Source: Oceanobacter kriegii DSM 6294 (GTDB lineage: Bacteria > Pseudomonadota > Gammaproteobacteria > Pseudomonadales > Oceanobacteraceae). From it: a stretch of DNA of 64,000 bases. Position numbers and translations under genes: made by a program. Below the pieces are notes generated by a model. The model was not told the origin of the DNA and did no database searches. It saw only the letters and a program-made list of their open reading frames with translations. Shown here in pieces: positions 26,689 through 36,508 of the stretch (position 1 is its first letter; every line of letters starts with the position of its first letter). The stretch spans positions 563,366 through 627,365 of the forward strand of contig NZ_KE383931.1 of the NCBI RefSeq assembly GCF_000422845.1, written 5' to 3'.

Positions 26689-27993
26689 TCAGGCCAGGTG
26701 TTCAACACGGATGCGGGTAATGTCGCCCACGGTGCTGTCCAGCTCGCTGATGGCTTCCAGCGCGCCGTTCATGGTTTTTTCCATAACACGGTGCGTCAGG
26801 ATGATGATCTGCGCCAGCTCTTCGGTTTCAGAAGGCTCTTTCTGAATGATGGCTTCAATGTTGATGCCACGCTCACTCAGAATGGTCGCCACTGACGCCA
26901 GTACACCGGTTTTGTCCTGCGCCTGAATGCGCAGGTAGTAAGCGGTTTCCACCTCTTCAATTGACAGTACCTTGTCATCTTCGATGACGTTGTAAGCCAG
27001 GTGGTTAACGCGGTTGGCCGCATCGGCTTCCAGGGTACGAGCCAGATCAACAATGTCAGCAACCACGGCAGACGCAGTTGGACCAGCGCCAGCACCAGCA
27101 CCAACGTACAGGGTGTCGCCCACAGCGTTGCCGTTCACCATCACAGCGTTCAGAACACCGTCAACCTTGGCGATTGGACGATCTTCCGGAATCAGGGTTG
27201 GGTGAACACGCAGGTCGATGCCTTTTTCAGTCTGACAGCTCACACCCAGGTGCTTGATGCGGTAACCCAGCTCTTCGGCGTATTCAACGTCGTCACGGGT
27301 GATCTTGCTGATGCCTTCGGTGTAGCAGCGGCTGAATTGCAGCGGAATACCGTATGCAATGGAAGCCAGAATGGTCAGCTTGTGAGCCGCATCGATGCCT
27401 TCAACGTCGAACGTAGGATCGGCTTCGGCGTAACCCAGCTCCTGGGCTTCTTTCAGCACGTCGGCGAAGTCACGACCCTTGTCGCGCATTTCGGTCAGGA
27501 TGAAGTTACCGGTACCGTTAATGATGCCTGCCAGCCAGTTGATGCGGTTGGCCGCCAGACCTTCGCGCAGGGCCTTGATGATTGGAATACCACCGGCAAC
27601 GCCTGCTTCGTACATCACGGAAACACCCTGACGCTCAGCGGCGGCGAAGATTTCTTCACCGTGCTCGGCGATCAGGGCCTTGTTGGCCGTCACCACGTGC
27701 TTGCCGTTTTCGATCGCCAGCAGCACCAGTTCACGGGCAACGTCGTAGCCGCCAATCAGCTCAACCACGATGTCGATGTCCGGGTTGCGGGCAACGTCAA
27801 AGATGTCGGCGGTCACTTCAACGCCAGTGGTGTCACAATTCGGGTTCGGACGACGGGCGCCAATCTGCGCCACAATAATCTCGCGACCTGCCCGGCGTGC
27901 AATGTTTTGCGCATTGGTGGTCAGTACATTGTAAGTACCACCGCCGACTGTACCTAAACCACAGATACCAACTTTTACCGGTTTCAAGGTCAT
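26689..27993 (-). CDS. hom: homoserine dehydrogenase
   Basis: A 434-residue monofunctional homoserine dehydrogenase, the NADPH step from aspartate semialdehyde to homoserine on the way to threonine and methionine. The N-terminal Rossmann motif GICGLGTVGGGTYNVL, the catalytic-domain run YEAGVAGGIPIIKALREGL at about 137-155 and the C-terminal ACT domain (about 350-425, threonine feedback) are all present. Start 27993 matches the family N-terminus; a GTG eight codons upstream is possible. No thrC follows, unlike in Pseudomonas, because the gene ends in a terminator and then element B. Confidence 0.94.
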   Translation of the reverse strand: MTLKPVKVGICGLGTVGGGTYNVLTTNAQNIARRAGREIIVAQIGARRPNPNCDTTGVEVTADIFDVARNPDIDIVVELIGGYDVARELVLLAIENGKHVVTANKALIAEHGEEIFAAAERQGVSVMYEAGVAGGIPIIKALREGLAANRINWLAGIINGTGNFILTEMRDKGRDFADVLKEAQELGYAEADPTFDVEGIDAAHKLTILASIAYGIPLQFSRCYTEGISKITRDDVEYAEELGYRIKHLGVSCQTEKGIDLRVHPTLIPEDRPIAKVDGVLNAVMVNGNAVGDTLYVGAGAGAGPTASAVVADIVDLARTLEADAANRVNHLAYNVIEDDKVLSIEEVETAYYLRIQAQDKTGVLASVATILSERGINIEAIIQKEPSETEELAQIIILTHRVMEKTMNGALEAISELDSTVGDITRIRVEHLA

Positions 27994-28281
27994 CTCCTCT
28001 TGAATAAATTGCGGCACGGACTGGCTGACACAAGGTCATTGCCGTTCAACTGGCCGACGTCATCGACTGCCTGCAAATCTCTGCACGGCGCTCGGGCCGG
28101 GAAATTTACCACAGGGCCACCACCAAGGGCGATGGCCGCAGACAAAACAAAGCGCCAAAGGCTACTGGAAGGCGGCATCAGGATCAACGATATTGACCAG
28201 GTATCATCGATCCTGCTTGGTGCCAACGCCAAGGCTTGTTAACCTCAGCGCTGTTTTCATCACTATATTGGCAGCTTTCCT

Positions 28282-28791
28282 ATGACGACATCCTTGGTTC
28301 TTACGGTCATCGCCGACGACAAGCCCGGCATTGTTGAACATATCTCCGCCGTGATTTCCGCCCACAACGGCAACTGGACTGAAAGCCGCATGGCCAGTCT
28401 GGCGGGCAAATTTGCCGGTATTATCCACGTCAAACTGGAAGATGAAGCCTACGAGCCGCTGATTGCGGATCTGGGCGCACTGGCTGGCAAAGGCATTGAG
28501 ATCCGCGCCGAGCGCGGCAGCAATGACGAAGAAGGTAGCCACCACCTCAACCTGAGTCTGGTCGGCAACGACCGCGCCGGTATTGTCAGTGAAGTGTCTG
28601 GCAAGATGGCCAAACTGGGTGTGAACGTACTGGAACTGACGACCTATTGTTTCCAGGCTGAAATGACCGGTGTCACCATGTTCCATGCCGATGCAGAATT
28701 GCAGGTGCCAGACGAACTGGACGACGACGATGTGAAAGAAGCACTGGAGCAGCTAAGCGACGAGCTGATGGTGGAAATCACACCAGCCTGA
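28282..28791 (+). CDS. GcvR-like double-ACT-domain regulatory protein
   Basis: A 169-residue protein made of two ACT domains (about 5-80 and 88-165). The opening MTTSLVLTVIADDKPGIVEHIS and the second-domain run LVGNDRAGIVSEVSGKMAKLGVN are typical of the glycine-cleavage repressor family GcvR. In E. coli GcvR has no DNA-binding domain and acts by binding GcvA in the presence of glycine. Its 3' end overlaps the convergent methyltransferase by 14 bases. No gcv genes are near. Confidence 0.82.
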   Translation: MTTSLVLTVIADDKPGIVEHISAVISAHNGNWTESRMASLAGKFAGIIHVKLEDEAYEPLIADLGALAGKGIEIRAERGSNDEEGSHHLNLSLVGNDRAGIVSEVSGKMAKLGVNVLELTTYCFQAEMTGVTMFHADAELQVPDELDDDDVKEALEQLSDELMVEITPA

Positions 28792-29413
28792 GTGCTTCGC
28801 GCTTGATGATCAGGGTCTGCCAGCGCACGTCCGGGCGCTTGAGCAGATCCGGCTGTTTGCCCCGCCCGCTCACCACTTCAACCTGCAATCCCATGGGTCG
28901 CCCCAGCGAGATGATTTCTTCCTTGCTGACCGGATACATTGGCCGCTGACACTCGTTCGGGCCATCCCGCAGTGTCATCACCAGCATGCCGTCCTCGTCC
29001 AGTAATTCGATCAGCCGTTTGAACGCTGCCGGACGGTGGGCCACCGACAAGTGCATCCACACTGCCGACAGCAGCACCAGCTGATAATGCTGTCCCTGAA
29101 CACTGCTCAGCGCTGGCAAAGCGTCGTTGTGCCAGCTTAACGCGTCATCATCGAGGCCCAGCGCCAGGGTTTTACGGGCAGCCAGCTCACGCATGGCATC
29201 GGCGGGCTCAACCGCCGTTACCTGCCAGCCATGCAACGCCAACCACAAGGCATCACGACCGGTGCCAGCACCAACGTCCAACGCCTTGCCAGGAGTTGGC
29301 AGGCGGCTGGCCCAATCGTTGTGCAACTGCTCGAATGCGAGCATGTCGTAGGATTCCGCCAAACGAGCGGCGTGTTTTTCGTAATACGGCACACTGGCCA
29401 ATGGTGAAGGCAT
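28778..29413 (-). CDS. class I SAM-dependent methyltransferase
   Basis: A 211-residue soluble methyltransferase. Motif I ALDVGAGTGRDALWLA lies at about 43-58, an acidic residue follows at the end of strand 2 (VEPADAM), and motif IV LLSAVWMHL lies at about 113-121. The organisation resembles UbiE/Tam-like small-molecule methyltransferases. The substrate is unknown. It overlaps the GcvR-like gene tail-to-tail. Confidence 0.85.
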   Translation of the reverse strand: MPSPLASVPYYEKHAARLAESYDMLAFEQLHNDWASRLPTPGKALDVGAGTGRDALWLALHGWQVTAVEPADAMRELAARKTLALGLDDDALSWHNDALPALSSVQGQHYQLVLLSAVWMHLSVAHRPAAFKRLIELLDEDGMLVMTLRDGPNECQRPMYPVSKEEIISLGRPMGLQVEVVSGRGKQPDLLKRPDVRWQTLIIKREALRLV

Positions 29414-29640
29414 AACTCCCTCGCTCTGAATATCTGGGCTACGACCAGAACGGCACCGCTGCTAACGCAGCGCTAAGCCAGTCCTCATGCAGCCTGAAAA
29501 CATTTGATCGTTTCAGATTGGTCGAATTTTGCGCTCCCCATAAGCCCATATGCCAAATACAAGCCCTGCTGACAGCTAAGACAGGTATTAACTGCCAAAA
29601 CCAACCTGACAGACGTGCAGAAGCTAGAGCGACGCCCACA

Positions 29641-29672
29641 AAAAAGCCGAACTCTTTTCGGAGTCCGGCTTT
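29641..29672 (-). terminator. intrinsic terminator downstream of der
   Basis: On the minus strand AAGCCGGACTCC-loop-GAGTTCGGCTT is followed by six T; one mismatch in an 11-bp stem. It ends the der transcript 40 bases after the stop. The rest of the 298-base gap up to 29413 shows nothing recognisable. Confidence 0.8.
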
Positions 29673-29711
29673 CGGCGTTCAGCTTTCGGTTGTTAGCTGA
29701 GCCAAGCGTGA

Positions 29712-31229
29712 TCAGCCACTGCGATTGCGCTTTTTGGCGCCTTTCTGGACTTTTTCCTGCTTGATACGACGCTTGTTAGAGGTACGTTCCACCGCTTCGG
29801 CACGACGGCGGCTACGGTGACGTACTTCTTTCTTCACCTCAGCATACGGGTTTTCGCCCTGACGGAATTCAACCCGAATCGGCGTACCCTTGATGTCCAG
29901 CACCCGACGGAAGGTGTTGGCCAAATAACGCTTGTAGTCTTCTGGCAGGTCGTTGACCAGACTGCCGTGCACCACCAGCAACGGTGGGTTGGAACCACCC
30001 TGGTGCGCATAACGCAGTTTCGGACGACGGCTACGTACCATCGGCGGCTGATGGCTGGCAACGGCGTCTTCCATAATGCGGGTCAGCATGTTGGTCTGCC
30101 ACTTACCCATCGCTGATTCGTACGCCTGATCAACGGATTCGTACAGGTGGCCTACACCGGTGCCGTGCAGCGCTGAAATAAAGTGCATGTCGGCAAAGGT
30201 CAGGAAGTCGAAACGACGGTCGATCTCGGTTTTCACGCGATCCTTGTCGTCCTGGGTCATGCCATCCCACTTGTTGATGGCGATCACCAGAGCACGACCG
30301 GCGTTCAGCACGAAGCTGAGCATGTGCAAGTCTTGCTCGACGATACCGGTACGGGCGTCCAGCACCAGAATACACACGTGACAGTCCTGAATGGCCTGCA
30401 ACGTCTTGATGATGGAGAACTTCTCGGCGGCTTCGCTGATGTTCTTGCGACGACGGACACCGGCAGTATCAATCAGGGTGTAATCCTGACCGTGACGCTC
30501 GTACGGAATATAAACAGAGTCGCGGGTGGTACCGGCTTCGTCGTACACCACCACACGGTCTTCACCCAAAAAGCGGTTTACCAGCGTCGACTTGCCCACG
30601 TTCGGACGGCCAACCACGGCAATTTTGATGCCTTTGACGTCCAGTTCTTCGTGAACCACTTCTTCGAGGTTGCCGTCTTCGTCTTCATCCCAAACGTAGT
30701 TCCACTCGTCCGGGTCAGCTTCCGGTTCTTCCGGCTTGCCGTGCAGCTCTTCCATGACGTATTCGATCAGCGCGGTAACGCCACGGTTGTGCGCCGCAGC
30801 AATCGCCAAAGGCTCGCCCATACCGAGCTCATACATTTCGCCCAGTACAACGTCCGGGTTTTTACCGTCGATCTTGTTGGCAACCAGATACGCCGATTTG
30901 CCGCTTTTACGCAGATGGTTGGCGATCACACGGTCGCCTTCCAGAATGCCGGCGTTGGAATCCACCATGAAGAAAACAATGTCTGCTTCCTGAATGGCCT
31001 GATAGCTCTGGTGAGCCATGGCCTCATCAATGCCTTCTTCCTCACCGCTGATACCGCCGGTATCAATCACGATGAATGGATAGTCGCCGACCTTGCCTTC
31101 GCCGTACTTACGGTCGCGGGTCAGGCCCGCAATCTCCGCCACCAGCGCATCGCGGGTTTTGGTCAGACGGTTAAACAGAGTGGATTTGCCAACGTTCGGT
31201 CGACCTACCAATGCAATGACAGGAACCAT
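29712..31229 (-). CDS. der: ribosome-associated GTPase Der (EngA)
   Basis: A 505-residue tandem GTPase needed for 50S subunit assembly. Two complete G domains are visible. The first has GRPNVGKST at 8-16, DTGG and NKID. The second has GRPNVGKST at about 206-214, DTAG and NKWD. A C-terminal KH-like domain (about 385-470) and a strongly basic tail follow. The start at 31229 gives the canonical [11 protein letters not shown]. It lies downstream of bamB, the usual order, but is separated from it by a terminator. Confidence 0.97.
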   Translation of the reverse strand: MVPVIALVGRPNVGKSTLFNRLTKTRDALVAEIAGLTRDRKYGEGKVGDYPFIVIDTGGISGEEEGIDEAMAHQSYQAIQEADIVFFMVDSNAGILEGDRVIANHLRKSGKSAYLVANKIDGKNPDVVLGEMYELGMGEPLAIAAAHNRGVTALIEYVMEELHGKPEEPEADPDEWNYVWDEDEDGNLEEVVHEELDVKGIKIAVVGRPNVGKSTLVNRFLGEDRVVVYDEAGTTRDSVYIPYERHGQDYTLIDTAGVRRRKNISEAAEKFSIIKTLQAIQDCHVCILVLDARTGIVEQDLHMLSFVLNAGRALVIAINKWDGMTQDDKDRVKTEIDRRFDFLTFADMHFISALHGTGVGHLYESVDQAYESAMGKWQTNMLTRIMEDAVASHQPPMVRSRRPKLRYAHQGGSNPPLLVVHGSLVNDLPEDYKRYLANTFRRVLDIKGTPIRVEFRQGENPYAEVKKEVRHRSRRRAEAVERTSNKRRIKQEKVQKGAKKRNRSG

Positions 31230-31248
31230 GAAATACCTCAATAAATAC

Positions 31249-31270
31249 AAAAGGGGAGCGTTTGCTCCCC
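31249..31270 (-). terminator. terminator between bamB and der
   Basis: On the minus strand GGGGAGC-AAAC-GCTCCCC is followed by TTTTGT. It lies 29 bases after the bamB stop and 20 bases before the der start, so der must be reached by readthrough or its own promoter. Confidence 0.75.
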
Positions 31271-31299
31271 CACACATTCAGACAGCTGAACCCAGTGTA

Positions 31300-32523
31300 T
31301 CAGGAGTCTGTATCGTCCTGCGTCAGCAGCATGATGTCACCGTTGTTGGTGAACACCAGCAAGCCTTCCGCAGTGGCTTTCAGCGGGCTGTAGGCACCGA
31401 AGTGCTGGCCACGCAGACGACGCCACCGGGTCGCTTCTGACTGATTAGGGTAGCTGACGTGCAGTGCATTCGGAACCAATGACAAGCGCGATGTAATCTC
31501 GCCATCAATTTGGCTCAGCAAGTAGATGTAACCGTCGGAATCGACCACGGCCAACTTGCCATCCCATGCTTCAACTGCGCCCAGTTGTTTGCCTTGCAGG
31601 CTTTTCTGCGTCCACACCGGGTTGCCGGAGTACACATCAAACGCCTGAACAGAGCTGTCGTCCAGCGTCAGGTAGAGGTTACCCAATGCCATCGCCGGAC
31701 TGGTGTAGCTGGAGGCATCCTGTTCCCAACGGGTTTCACCGGATGCGCTCAAAGCGGCCATTTTACCGTGGTAGCTGGCAGCGTAAATCAGCTGGTTGTC
31801 GACCTGAACCGTGCCGTCGGAATCGACCAGACGCTCCAGCTCAGAACGGCCTTCTGGTGTCGCCAGACGCTTTTCCCAGGATGGAACACCCAAACGAGCA
31901 TCAATCGCAACCACCTTGCCGTTGGCCAAACCGGTAACCACGACTCCGCCAACAACCACCGGACTGGCAGTACCACGCACCGACAGAATCGGCATGGCGG
32001 TTTCATAGGACCAACGCTGGGCACCGGTTGCCAGGTCAAACGCAGAAATACGGCCATCAATGGTATGAACGTAGGCTTTGCTGCTGTCAAAACCGGCCGG
32101 AGACACGGCTTCGCTGCTCAATGGCGCTTGCCAGATTTCTTCGCCGTTGTTGCGATCCAGACAGTGCAGAACACCGTTGCGGGTTGCCACAATCAGGTAC
32201 TGGCCCTGCACAGCAACACCGGCACCGATGTCATCGTCGAGCGTGATTGACCAGTCGGTGTCGCCACTGGCCAGCTCCAGCTGGGCAATGCGGCCATTAC
32301 GGCTGGCAATATACAGTTTGTCGTCCACCACCGCTGGCGCAATACGGGTGTAGTGAGAACCCACACCCTGCCCTACGCGAGTACGCCATTCAACCGACAG
32401 GCCGTTGCTGCCAACGTCCACCGAGGTATCGATTACGGTGCTGTCGTCTTGCGGTTGCTCAGGTGATGATGAACACCCAGCCAACAGTACCGCTGCGGCC
32501 AGCAGGCTTGCGCGAATCAGCAT
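31300..32523 (-). CDS. bamB: outer-membrane assembly lipoprotein BamB
   Basis: A 407-residue lipoprotein of the BAM complex that supports insertion of beta-barrel proteins. The signal peptide ends in the lipobox LLAGC (Cys17). The rest consists of eight WD/PQQ-type beta-propeller repeats with recurrent W-x(3,5)-G blocks (VEWRTRVGQG, LCLDRNNGEEIWQAPL, TLDDSSVQAFDVYSGNPVW). The start ATG overlaps the yfgM stop in the sequence ATGA, indicating translational coupling. Confidence 0.95.
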   Translation of the reverse strand: MLIRASLLAAAVLLAGCSSSPEQPQDDSTVIDTSVDVGSNGLSVEWRTRVGQGVGSHYTRIAPAVVDDKLYIASRNGRIAQLELASGDTDWSITLDDDIGAGVAVQGQYLIVATRNGVLHCLDRNNGEEIWQAPLSSEAVSPAGFDSSKAYVHTIDGRISAFDLATGAQRWSYETAMPILSVRGTASPVVVGGVVVTGLANGKVVAIDARLGVPSWEKRLATPEGRSELERLVDSDGTVQVDNQLIYAASYHGKMAALSASGETRWEQDASSYTSPAMALGNLYLTLDDSSVQAFDVYSGNPVWTQKSLQGKQLGAVEAWDGKLAVVDSDGYIYLLSQIDGEITSRLSLVPNALHVSYPNQSEATRWRRLRGQHFGAYSPLKATAEGLLVFTNNGDIMLLTQDDTDS

Positions 32524-33182
32524 CAGGCGTCCTCAGCAGCAACCAGGAAATCGGCCTTGCGCTTCAGTGGCTGGGTATCCAGACCCAGCTCGGAAGCTGA
32601 ATCGATCGCCGCCAGGTAGGCTTCGCGAGCCGCACCCAGATCGCCTTTGCGGTACAACGCATCGCCTTTCACTTCCAGGTACTGGGAAGCATAGGCAGGG
32701 TCTTCCACGGTGCTGACCAGTGCAATGGCAGCGTCAGTGTCGTTCAGTTCTACCAGTACGTTGGCCAGACGAACCTTGGCCATGTACTTGATCGGCGCTT
32801 CAGCAGTGTCGACCAGAGTACGCAGTTCCTTGGCAGCGCTTTCCATGTCGCCGTTATCGGCGGCGAAGCGGGCCAGGAACAGCGAGCCAAACTGGCTGTA
32901 GGTAGAACCGTCGAAGTCTTTCTTCAACTGCTCTGCCAATGCCACTGCTTCCTGTTGCGCAGCAACGTTGGAACCCGACTGGGCCAGTGCGGCTTGCTCG
33001 GTCAGCTGCGAATAAATCTGTGCGGCAGCTTCACCGGTTTGCTGCTGTTGGGTCTGGTAGAAATCCCAGCCAATCCAGCCGCCAGCAACGATTACGACCG
33101 TCGCCAACAGGCTCTTGCCGTTCTCTGCCCACCAGTTTTTCAGCATTTCTGCCTGTTCTTCATCCGTACGCAGTTCAGTCAT
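32523..33182 (-). CDS. yfgM: YfgM-like tetratricopeptide protein of the SecYEG periphery
   Basis: A 219-residue protein with a short cytoplasmic N-terminus containing the family motif RTDEEQAEMLKNWWAENGK, one membrane helix at about 25-45, and TPR-like helices in the periplasm (about 50-210). YfgM associates with SecYEG and PpiD and helps pass periplasmic clients to chaperones. It sits between hisS and bamB as in most Gammaproteobacteria and overlaps bamB by four bases. Confidence 0.92.
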   Translation of the reverse strand: MTELRTDEEQAEMLKNWWAENGKSLLATVVIVAGGWIGWDFYQTQQQQTGEAAAQIYSQLTEQAALAQSGSNVAAQQEAVALAEQLKKDFDGSTYSQFGSLFLARFAADNGDMESAAKELRTLVDTAEAPIKYMAKVRLANVLVELNDTDAAIALVSTVEDPAYASQYLEVKGDALYRKGDLGAAREAYLAAIDSASELGLDTQPLKRKADFLVAAEDA

Positions 33183-33244
33183 TGCCTGACGTCCCCTTTT
33201 CCAACGTTTTTAATTTAGGTTTGGTTGCCGGATCGCCTCAGCGA

Positions 33245-34525
33245 TCACAGCATATTGTCTGCCAACCACGCCGCCAGTTCGGCCTGCGGGATGGTTTGCT
33301 GTTCGGCTTCGCCACGCAGGTCTTTCACTGCAGCGGTACCGTCAGCCAGTTCAGTTTCGCCCAGCAGCAGCGCATAACGAGCACCGCTCTTGTCGGCTTT
33401 TTTCATCTGGCTCTTGAAGCTGCCACCGCCGCAGTGCGTTTGCACGCGCAGCCAGCTGTTGTCTTCACGCAGCTTGTCGGCCAGCAGCAGGGCGGCCAGG
33501 TCAGCGCCTTCACCCAGCGCGCAGATATAAACATCCACCGTCTGGTGCACTTCGGCCGGGATCACTTCAAGGGTTTCCAGCATCAGGATCAGACGCTCAA
33601 CACCCATGGCAAAACCCACCGCTGGTGTGGCCTTGCCACCCAACTGCTCAACCAGACCGTCGTAACGGCCACCGGCACACACAGTGCCTTGAGAACCGAG
33701 TTTGTCGGTTACCCACTCGAACACGGTCTTGTTGTAGTAATCCAGACCGCGCACCAGACGCTGGTTGATTTCATAGCCCACACCGGCGGCATCCAGAATG
33801 GCGCGCAGCTTGGCGAAATCGGCGGCGGATTCTTCATCCAGGTGATCATGCAGCTGAGGCGCGTCTTTCAACAGTGCCTGAGTGTTCGGGTCTTTGGAAT
33901 CCAGTACCCGCAGCGGGTTGGTTTCCAGACGACGTTGGCTGTCTTCGTCCAGCTGATCCTTGAACTGGCTGAGGTATTCCACCAGCGCTGCGCGGTATTC
34001 CGCACGTGCGTCGTTGGAACCCAGCGTGTTCAGCTGCAAGGTAACAGAATCGGCGATGCCCAGTTGCTTCCATAAACGGGCAGTCATCAGGATCAGCTCG
34101 GCGTCGATATCGGCGCTGCCAATACCAAAGGTTTCCACGCCAATCTGGTAGAACTGACGGTAGCGGCCTTTTTGAGGACGTTCGTGGCGGAACATCGGGC
34201 CGGTGTACCACAGACGCTGGGTCTGGTTGTACAGCAGGCCGTGTTCTTCACAAGCGCGCACACAGGACGCCGTGCCTTCCGGACGCAGGGTCAGGCTGTC
34301 GCCGTTGCGGTCCTCGAAGGTGTACATTTCTTTTTCAACGATGTCGGTCACTTCACCGATGGAACGCTTGAACAGATTGGTCTGTTCAACGATAGGCATA
34401 CGAATTTCGTTGTAACCGTGGCCCGCCAGCAGCTCCTTGACGGTACCTTCCAGGTACTGCCACACCGGGCTTTGGGTTGGCAGGATGTCGTTCATGCCAC
34501 GAATGGCCTGGATTTTCTTGCTCAT
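33245..34525 (-). CDS. hisS: histidyl-tRNA synthetase
   Basis: A 426-residue class II synthetase. The class II motif 2 region [21 protein letters not shown] (about residues 107-127), the HisA motif [15 protein letters not shown] (about 257-271) and motif 3 [11 protein letters not shown] are all present, followed by the anticodon-binding domain. The start at 34525 gives the standard [16 protein letters not shown]. It is 22 bases downstream of ispG in the conserved cluster. Confidence 0.97.
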   Translation of the reverse strand: MSKKIQAIRGMNDILPTQSPVWQYLEGTVKELLAGHGYNEIRMPIVEQTNLFKRSIGEVTDIVEKEMYTFEDRNGDSLTLRPEGTASCVRACEEHGLLYNQTQRLWYTGPMFRHERPQKGRYRQFYQIGVETFGIGSADIDAELILMTARLWKQLGIADSVTLQLNTLGSNDARAEYRAALVEYLSQFKDQLDEDSQRRLETNPLRVLDSKDPNTQALLKDAPQLHDHLDEESAADFAKLRAILDAAGVGYEINQRLVRGLDYYNKTVFEWVTDKLGSQGTVCAGGRYDGLVEQLGGKATPAVGFAMGVERLILMLETLEVIPAEVHQTVDVYICALGEGADLAALLLADKLREDNSWLRVQTHCGGGSFKSQMKKADKSGARYALLLGETELADGTAAVKDLRGEAEQQTIPQAELAAWLADNML

Positions 34526-34547
34526 ATTCTTCTCTTTGCCGACCCGC

Positions 34548-35669
34548 TTATTCCGCAGAGGCGTCGGTTGCAATCATGTCTTTGCGTTGTTCGTCCAGCT
34601 CGGCAGCACGCTGACGAATCAGGGCTTCCAGTTCATCGACCAGATTATCATTGCCCAGCTTGGTCGCAGGCTTGCCGTCGATGTAGATCAGGTTAGGCTG
34701 ACCACCGGCCAAACCAACGTCGGTTTCTTTTGCTTCACCCGGGCCATTAACCACACAGCCGATTACGGAAACATCCATATTGGTGCGGATGTCTTCAACG
34801 CGGGTTTCCAGCTCATTCATGGTTTTGATCACATCAAAGTTCTGACGTGAGCAGCTTGGGCAGGCAATAAAGTTAATGCCACGGGAGCGCAGTTTGAGGG
34901 ACTTCAGCATGTCCCAGCCCACTTTCACTTCCTCAATCGGGTCGGCCGCCAGCGAAACACGAATGGTGTCGCCGATGCCATCCCACAACAACAGGCCCAG
35001 ACCGATGGACGACTTCACAGTACCGCCGCGCAAACCGCCGGCTTCTGTGATGCCCAAATGCAGCGGCTGTTCAATCTGGCTGGCAATCTGACGATAAGCC
35101 GCCACCGTCATAAAGATATCGGAGGCCTTCAGACTCAGTTTGAAATCCTGAAAATCGAGCTTATCGAGAATATCAATGTGGCGCATGGCGGATTCCACCA
35201 ATGCCGCAGGCGTCGGCTCGCCGTATTTCTTCTGCAGCTCTTTTTCCAGGGAACCGGCGTTAACACCGATACGGATTGGAATGCCATTGTGACGGGCAGC
35301 ATCAACCACCGCACGCACACGATCATCACGGCCAATATTACCCGGGTTGATACGCAGACAGTCTGCGCCCAGATCGGCCACTTTGAGGGCAATGCGGTAG
35401 TCAAAATGGATGTCGGTAACCAGCGGGATGTTCACTTGCTGGCGAATCTTGCCGAAAGCATCGGCCGCTTCCATTGAAGGTACGGACACACGCACGATGT
35501 CGGCACCGGCATCCTGGGCACGCTGGATTTGCGCCACCGTGGCGTCCACGTCCAGCGTGTCGGTGTTGGTCATGGTCTGAATGGAGATAGGCGCATCGCC
35601 GCCCACCGGCACATCACCGACCCAGATTTTACGGCTCTTACGACGTTTGATCGGATTTTCAAAGTGCAT
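34548..35669 (-). CDS. ispG: 4-hydroxy-3-methylbut-2-en-1-yl diphosphate synthase (IspG/GcpE)
   Basis: A 373-residue iron-sulfur enzyme of the MEP isoprenoid pathway that reduces MEcPP to HMBPP. Cys270, Cys273 and Cys305 bind the 4Fe-4S cluster and Glu312 (GPGEAKE) is the fourth ligand. The N-terminal TIM-barrel half has [16 protein letters not shown]. Because its cluster needs an assembly system, it is notable that the isc genes nearby are incomplete. RodZ, often next to IspG, is missing between it and pilW. Confidence 0.97.
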   Translation of the reverse strand: MHFENPIKRRKSRKIWVGDVPVGGDAPISIQTMTNTDTLDVDATVAQIQRAQDAGADIVRVSVPSMEAADAFGKIRQQVNIPLVTDIHFDYRIALKVADLGADCLRINPGNIGRDDRVRAVVDAARHNGIPIRIGVNAGSLEKELQKKYGEPTPAALVESAMRHIDILDKLDFQDFKLSLKASDIFMTVAAYRQIASQIEQPLHLGITEAGGLRGGTVKSSIGLGLLLWDGIGDTIRVSLAADPIEEVKVGWDMLKSLKLRSRGINFIACPSCSRQNFDVIKTMNELETRVEDIRTNMDVSVIGCVVNGPGEAKETDVGLAGGQPNLIYIDGKPATKLGNDNLVDELEALIRQRAAELDEQRKDMIATDASAE

Positions 35670-35695
35670 CTGTCAGTCTCGCTTGTGCCTGAACC

Positions 35696-36496
35696 TTAAC
35701 CCTGAGCCCCAGCGAGGGACTCCTGATACAGGCGATATTCTGTCGATTTCGGATAATCCTGCTTGAGGATGGCCGCCAGTCGAACCACTTGTCCCATGTT
35801 CTGGAAGATGGTCGCCAGTCGAATACCCAGCCAGGCGCTGTGCGCCGTGTGCTTGAGGGTGCCCGCTTGAGCCATACGGTCGAGGCGGTTGAAGTATTTG
35901 TTGGAATCGTCGTAACGCTGGGCTTCAAACAGCAAGGTGGAAATATTGGCCAGCGCTTCGGCGTTGTATGGTTCCAGACGCAAGGATTGGCGGTAGCTGT
36001 CAGTAGCCTTCACCGGCATGCCTTGCAGGTAGAAGTTACGCGCCAGGTCGTTGTAGGCACGGGCACGGCCTTCGTAGTAACGATCACCAGCGGCGATTTT
36101 CAGCCATTCCTCGGCTTGCTGGTATTGCTTCAGCTGAGTGTACAAACGGCCCAGGTGGTGTTTGGCTGCGCTGAAGTCGCTGTCGTAGGCAACGGCTTTT
36201 TTGAGGAATTCTTCCGCCAGGTCGAATTCCCCTTCGCTTTGCCACAGCAGGCCCATGGCGTCGTTGGCCGGGGCGTAGGTGGCATCAATGCTGAGTGCTT
36301 TTTGCAGGCGTTTACGAGCCAGATCCGGACGGTCTTTCTGCAAGTAGCCGTAACCCAACTGGGTGTAGTTTTCGACGGCTTTTTCCGGGTCCTTGTTCTT
36401 TTGCAATCGACTTTCGGTCACTGTCACACAGGAAGTCAGCGCTGCCAGCAAGGTGAACAGCGTCAGATGTTGCAGGATTTTTCCGAGTTGTCTCAT
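35696..36496 (-). CDS. pilW: type IV pilus biogenesis lipoprotein PilW/PilF
   Basis: A 266-residue outer-membrane lipoprotein (lipobox LTSC, Cys23) with five to six TPR units (for example YTQLGYGYLQKDRPDLARKR and AVAYDSDFSAAKHHLGRLY). It pilots the PilQ secretin to the outer membrane for type IV pili. Its position between rlmN and ispG is conserved. The gene starts 12 bases after the rlmN stop, so the two are co-transcribed. Confidence 0.9.
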   Translation of the reverse strand: MRQLGKILQHLTLFTLLAALTSCVTVTESRLQKNKDPEKAVENYTQLGYGYLQKDRPDLARKRLQKALSIDATYAPANDAMGLLWQSEGEFDLAEEFLKKAVAYDSDFSAAKHHLGRLYTQLKQYQQAEEWLKIAAGDRYYEGRARAYNDLARNFYLQGMPVKATDSYRQSLRLEPYNAEALANISTLLFEAQRYDDSNKYFNRLDRMAQAGTLKHTAHSAWLGIRLATIFQNMGQVVRLAAILKQDYPKSTEYRLYQESLAGAQG

Positions 36497-36508
36497 GCCT
36501 GAGTAGCC

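Noticed and set aside
27001-27957. Open frame of 318 codons on the plus strand
   Set aside because: Antisense shadow of hom; composition unlike a real protein.
29439-29639. Small ORFs on both strands downstream of the methyltransferase
   Set aside because: No ribosome sites and no conserved pattern; treated as intergenic.
30183-31244. Long open frame of 353 codons on the plus strand
   Set aside because: It is the antisense shadow of der, with no ribosome site or recognisable domain; the minus strand has two perfect GTPase domains.
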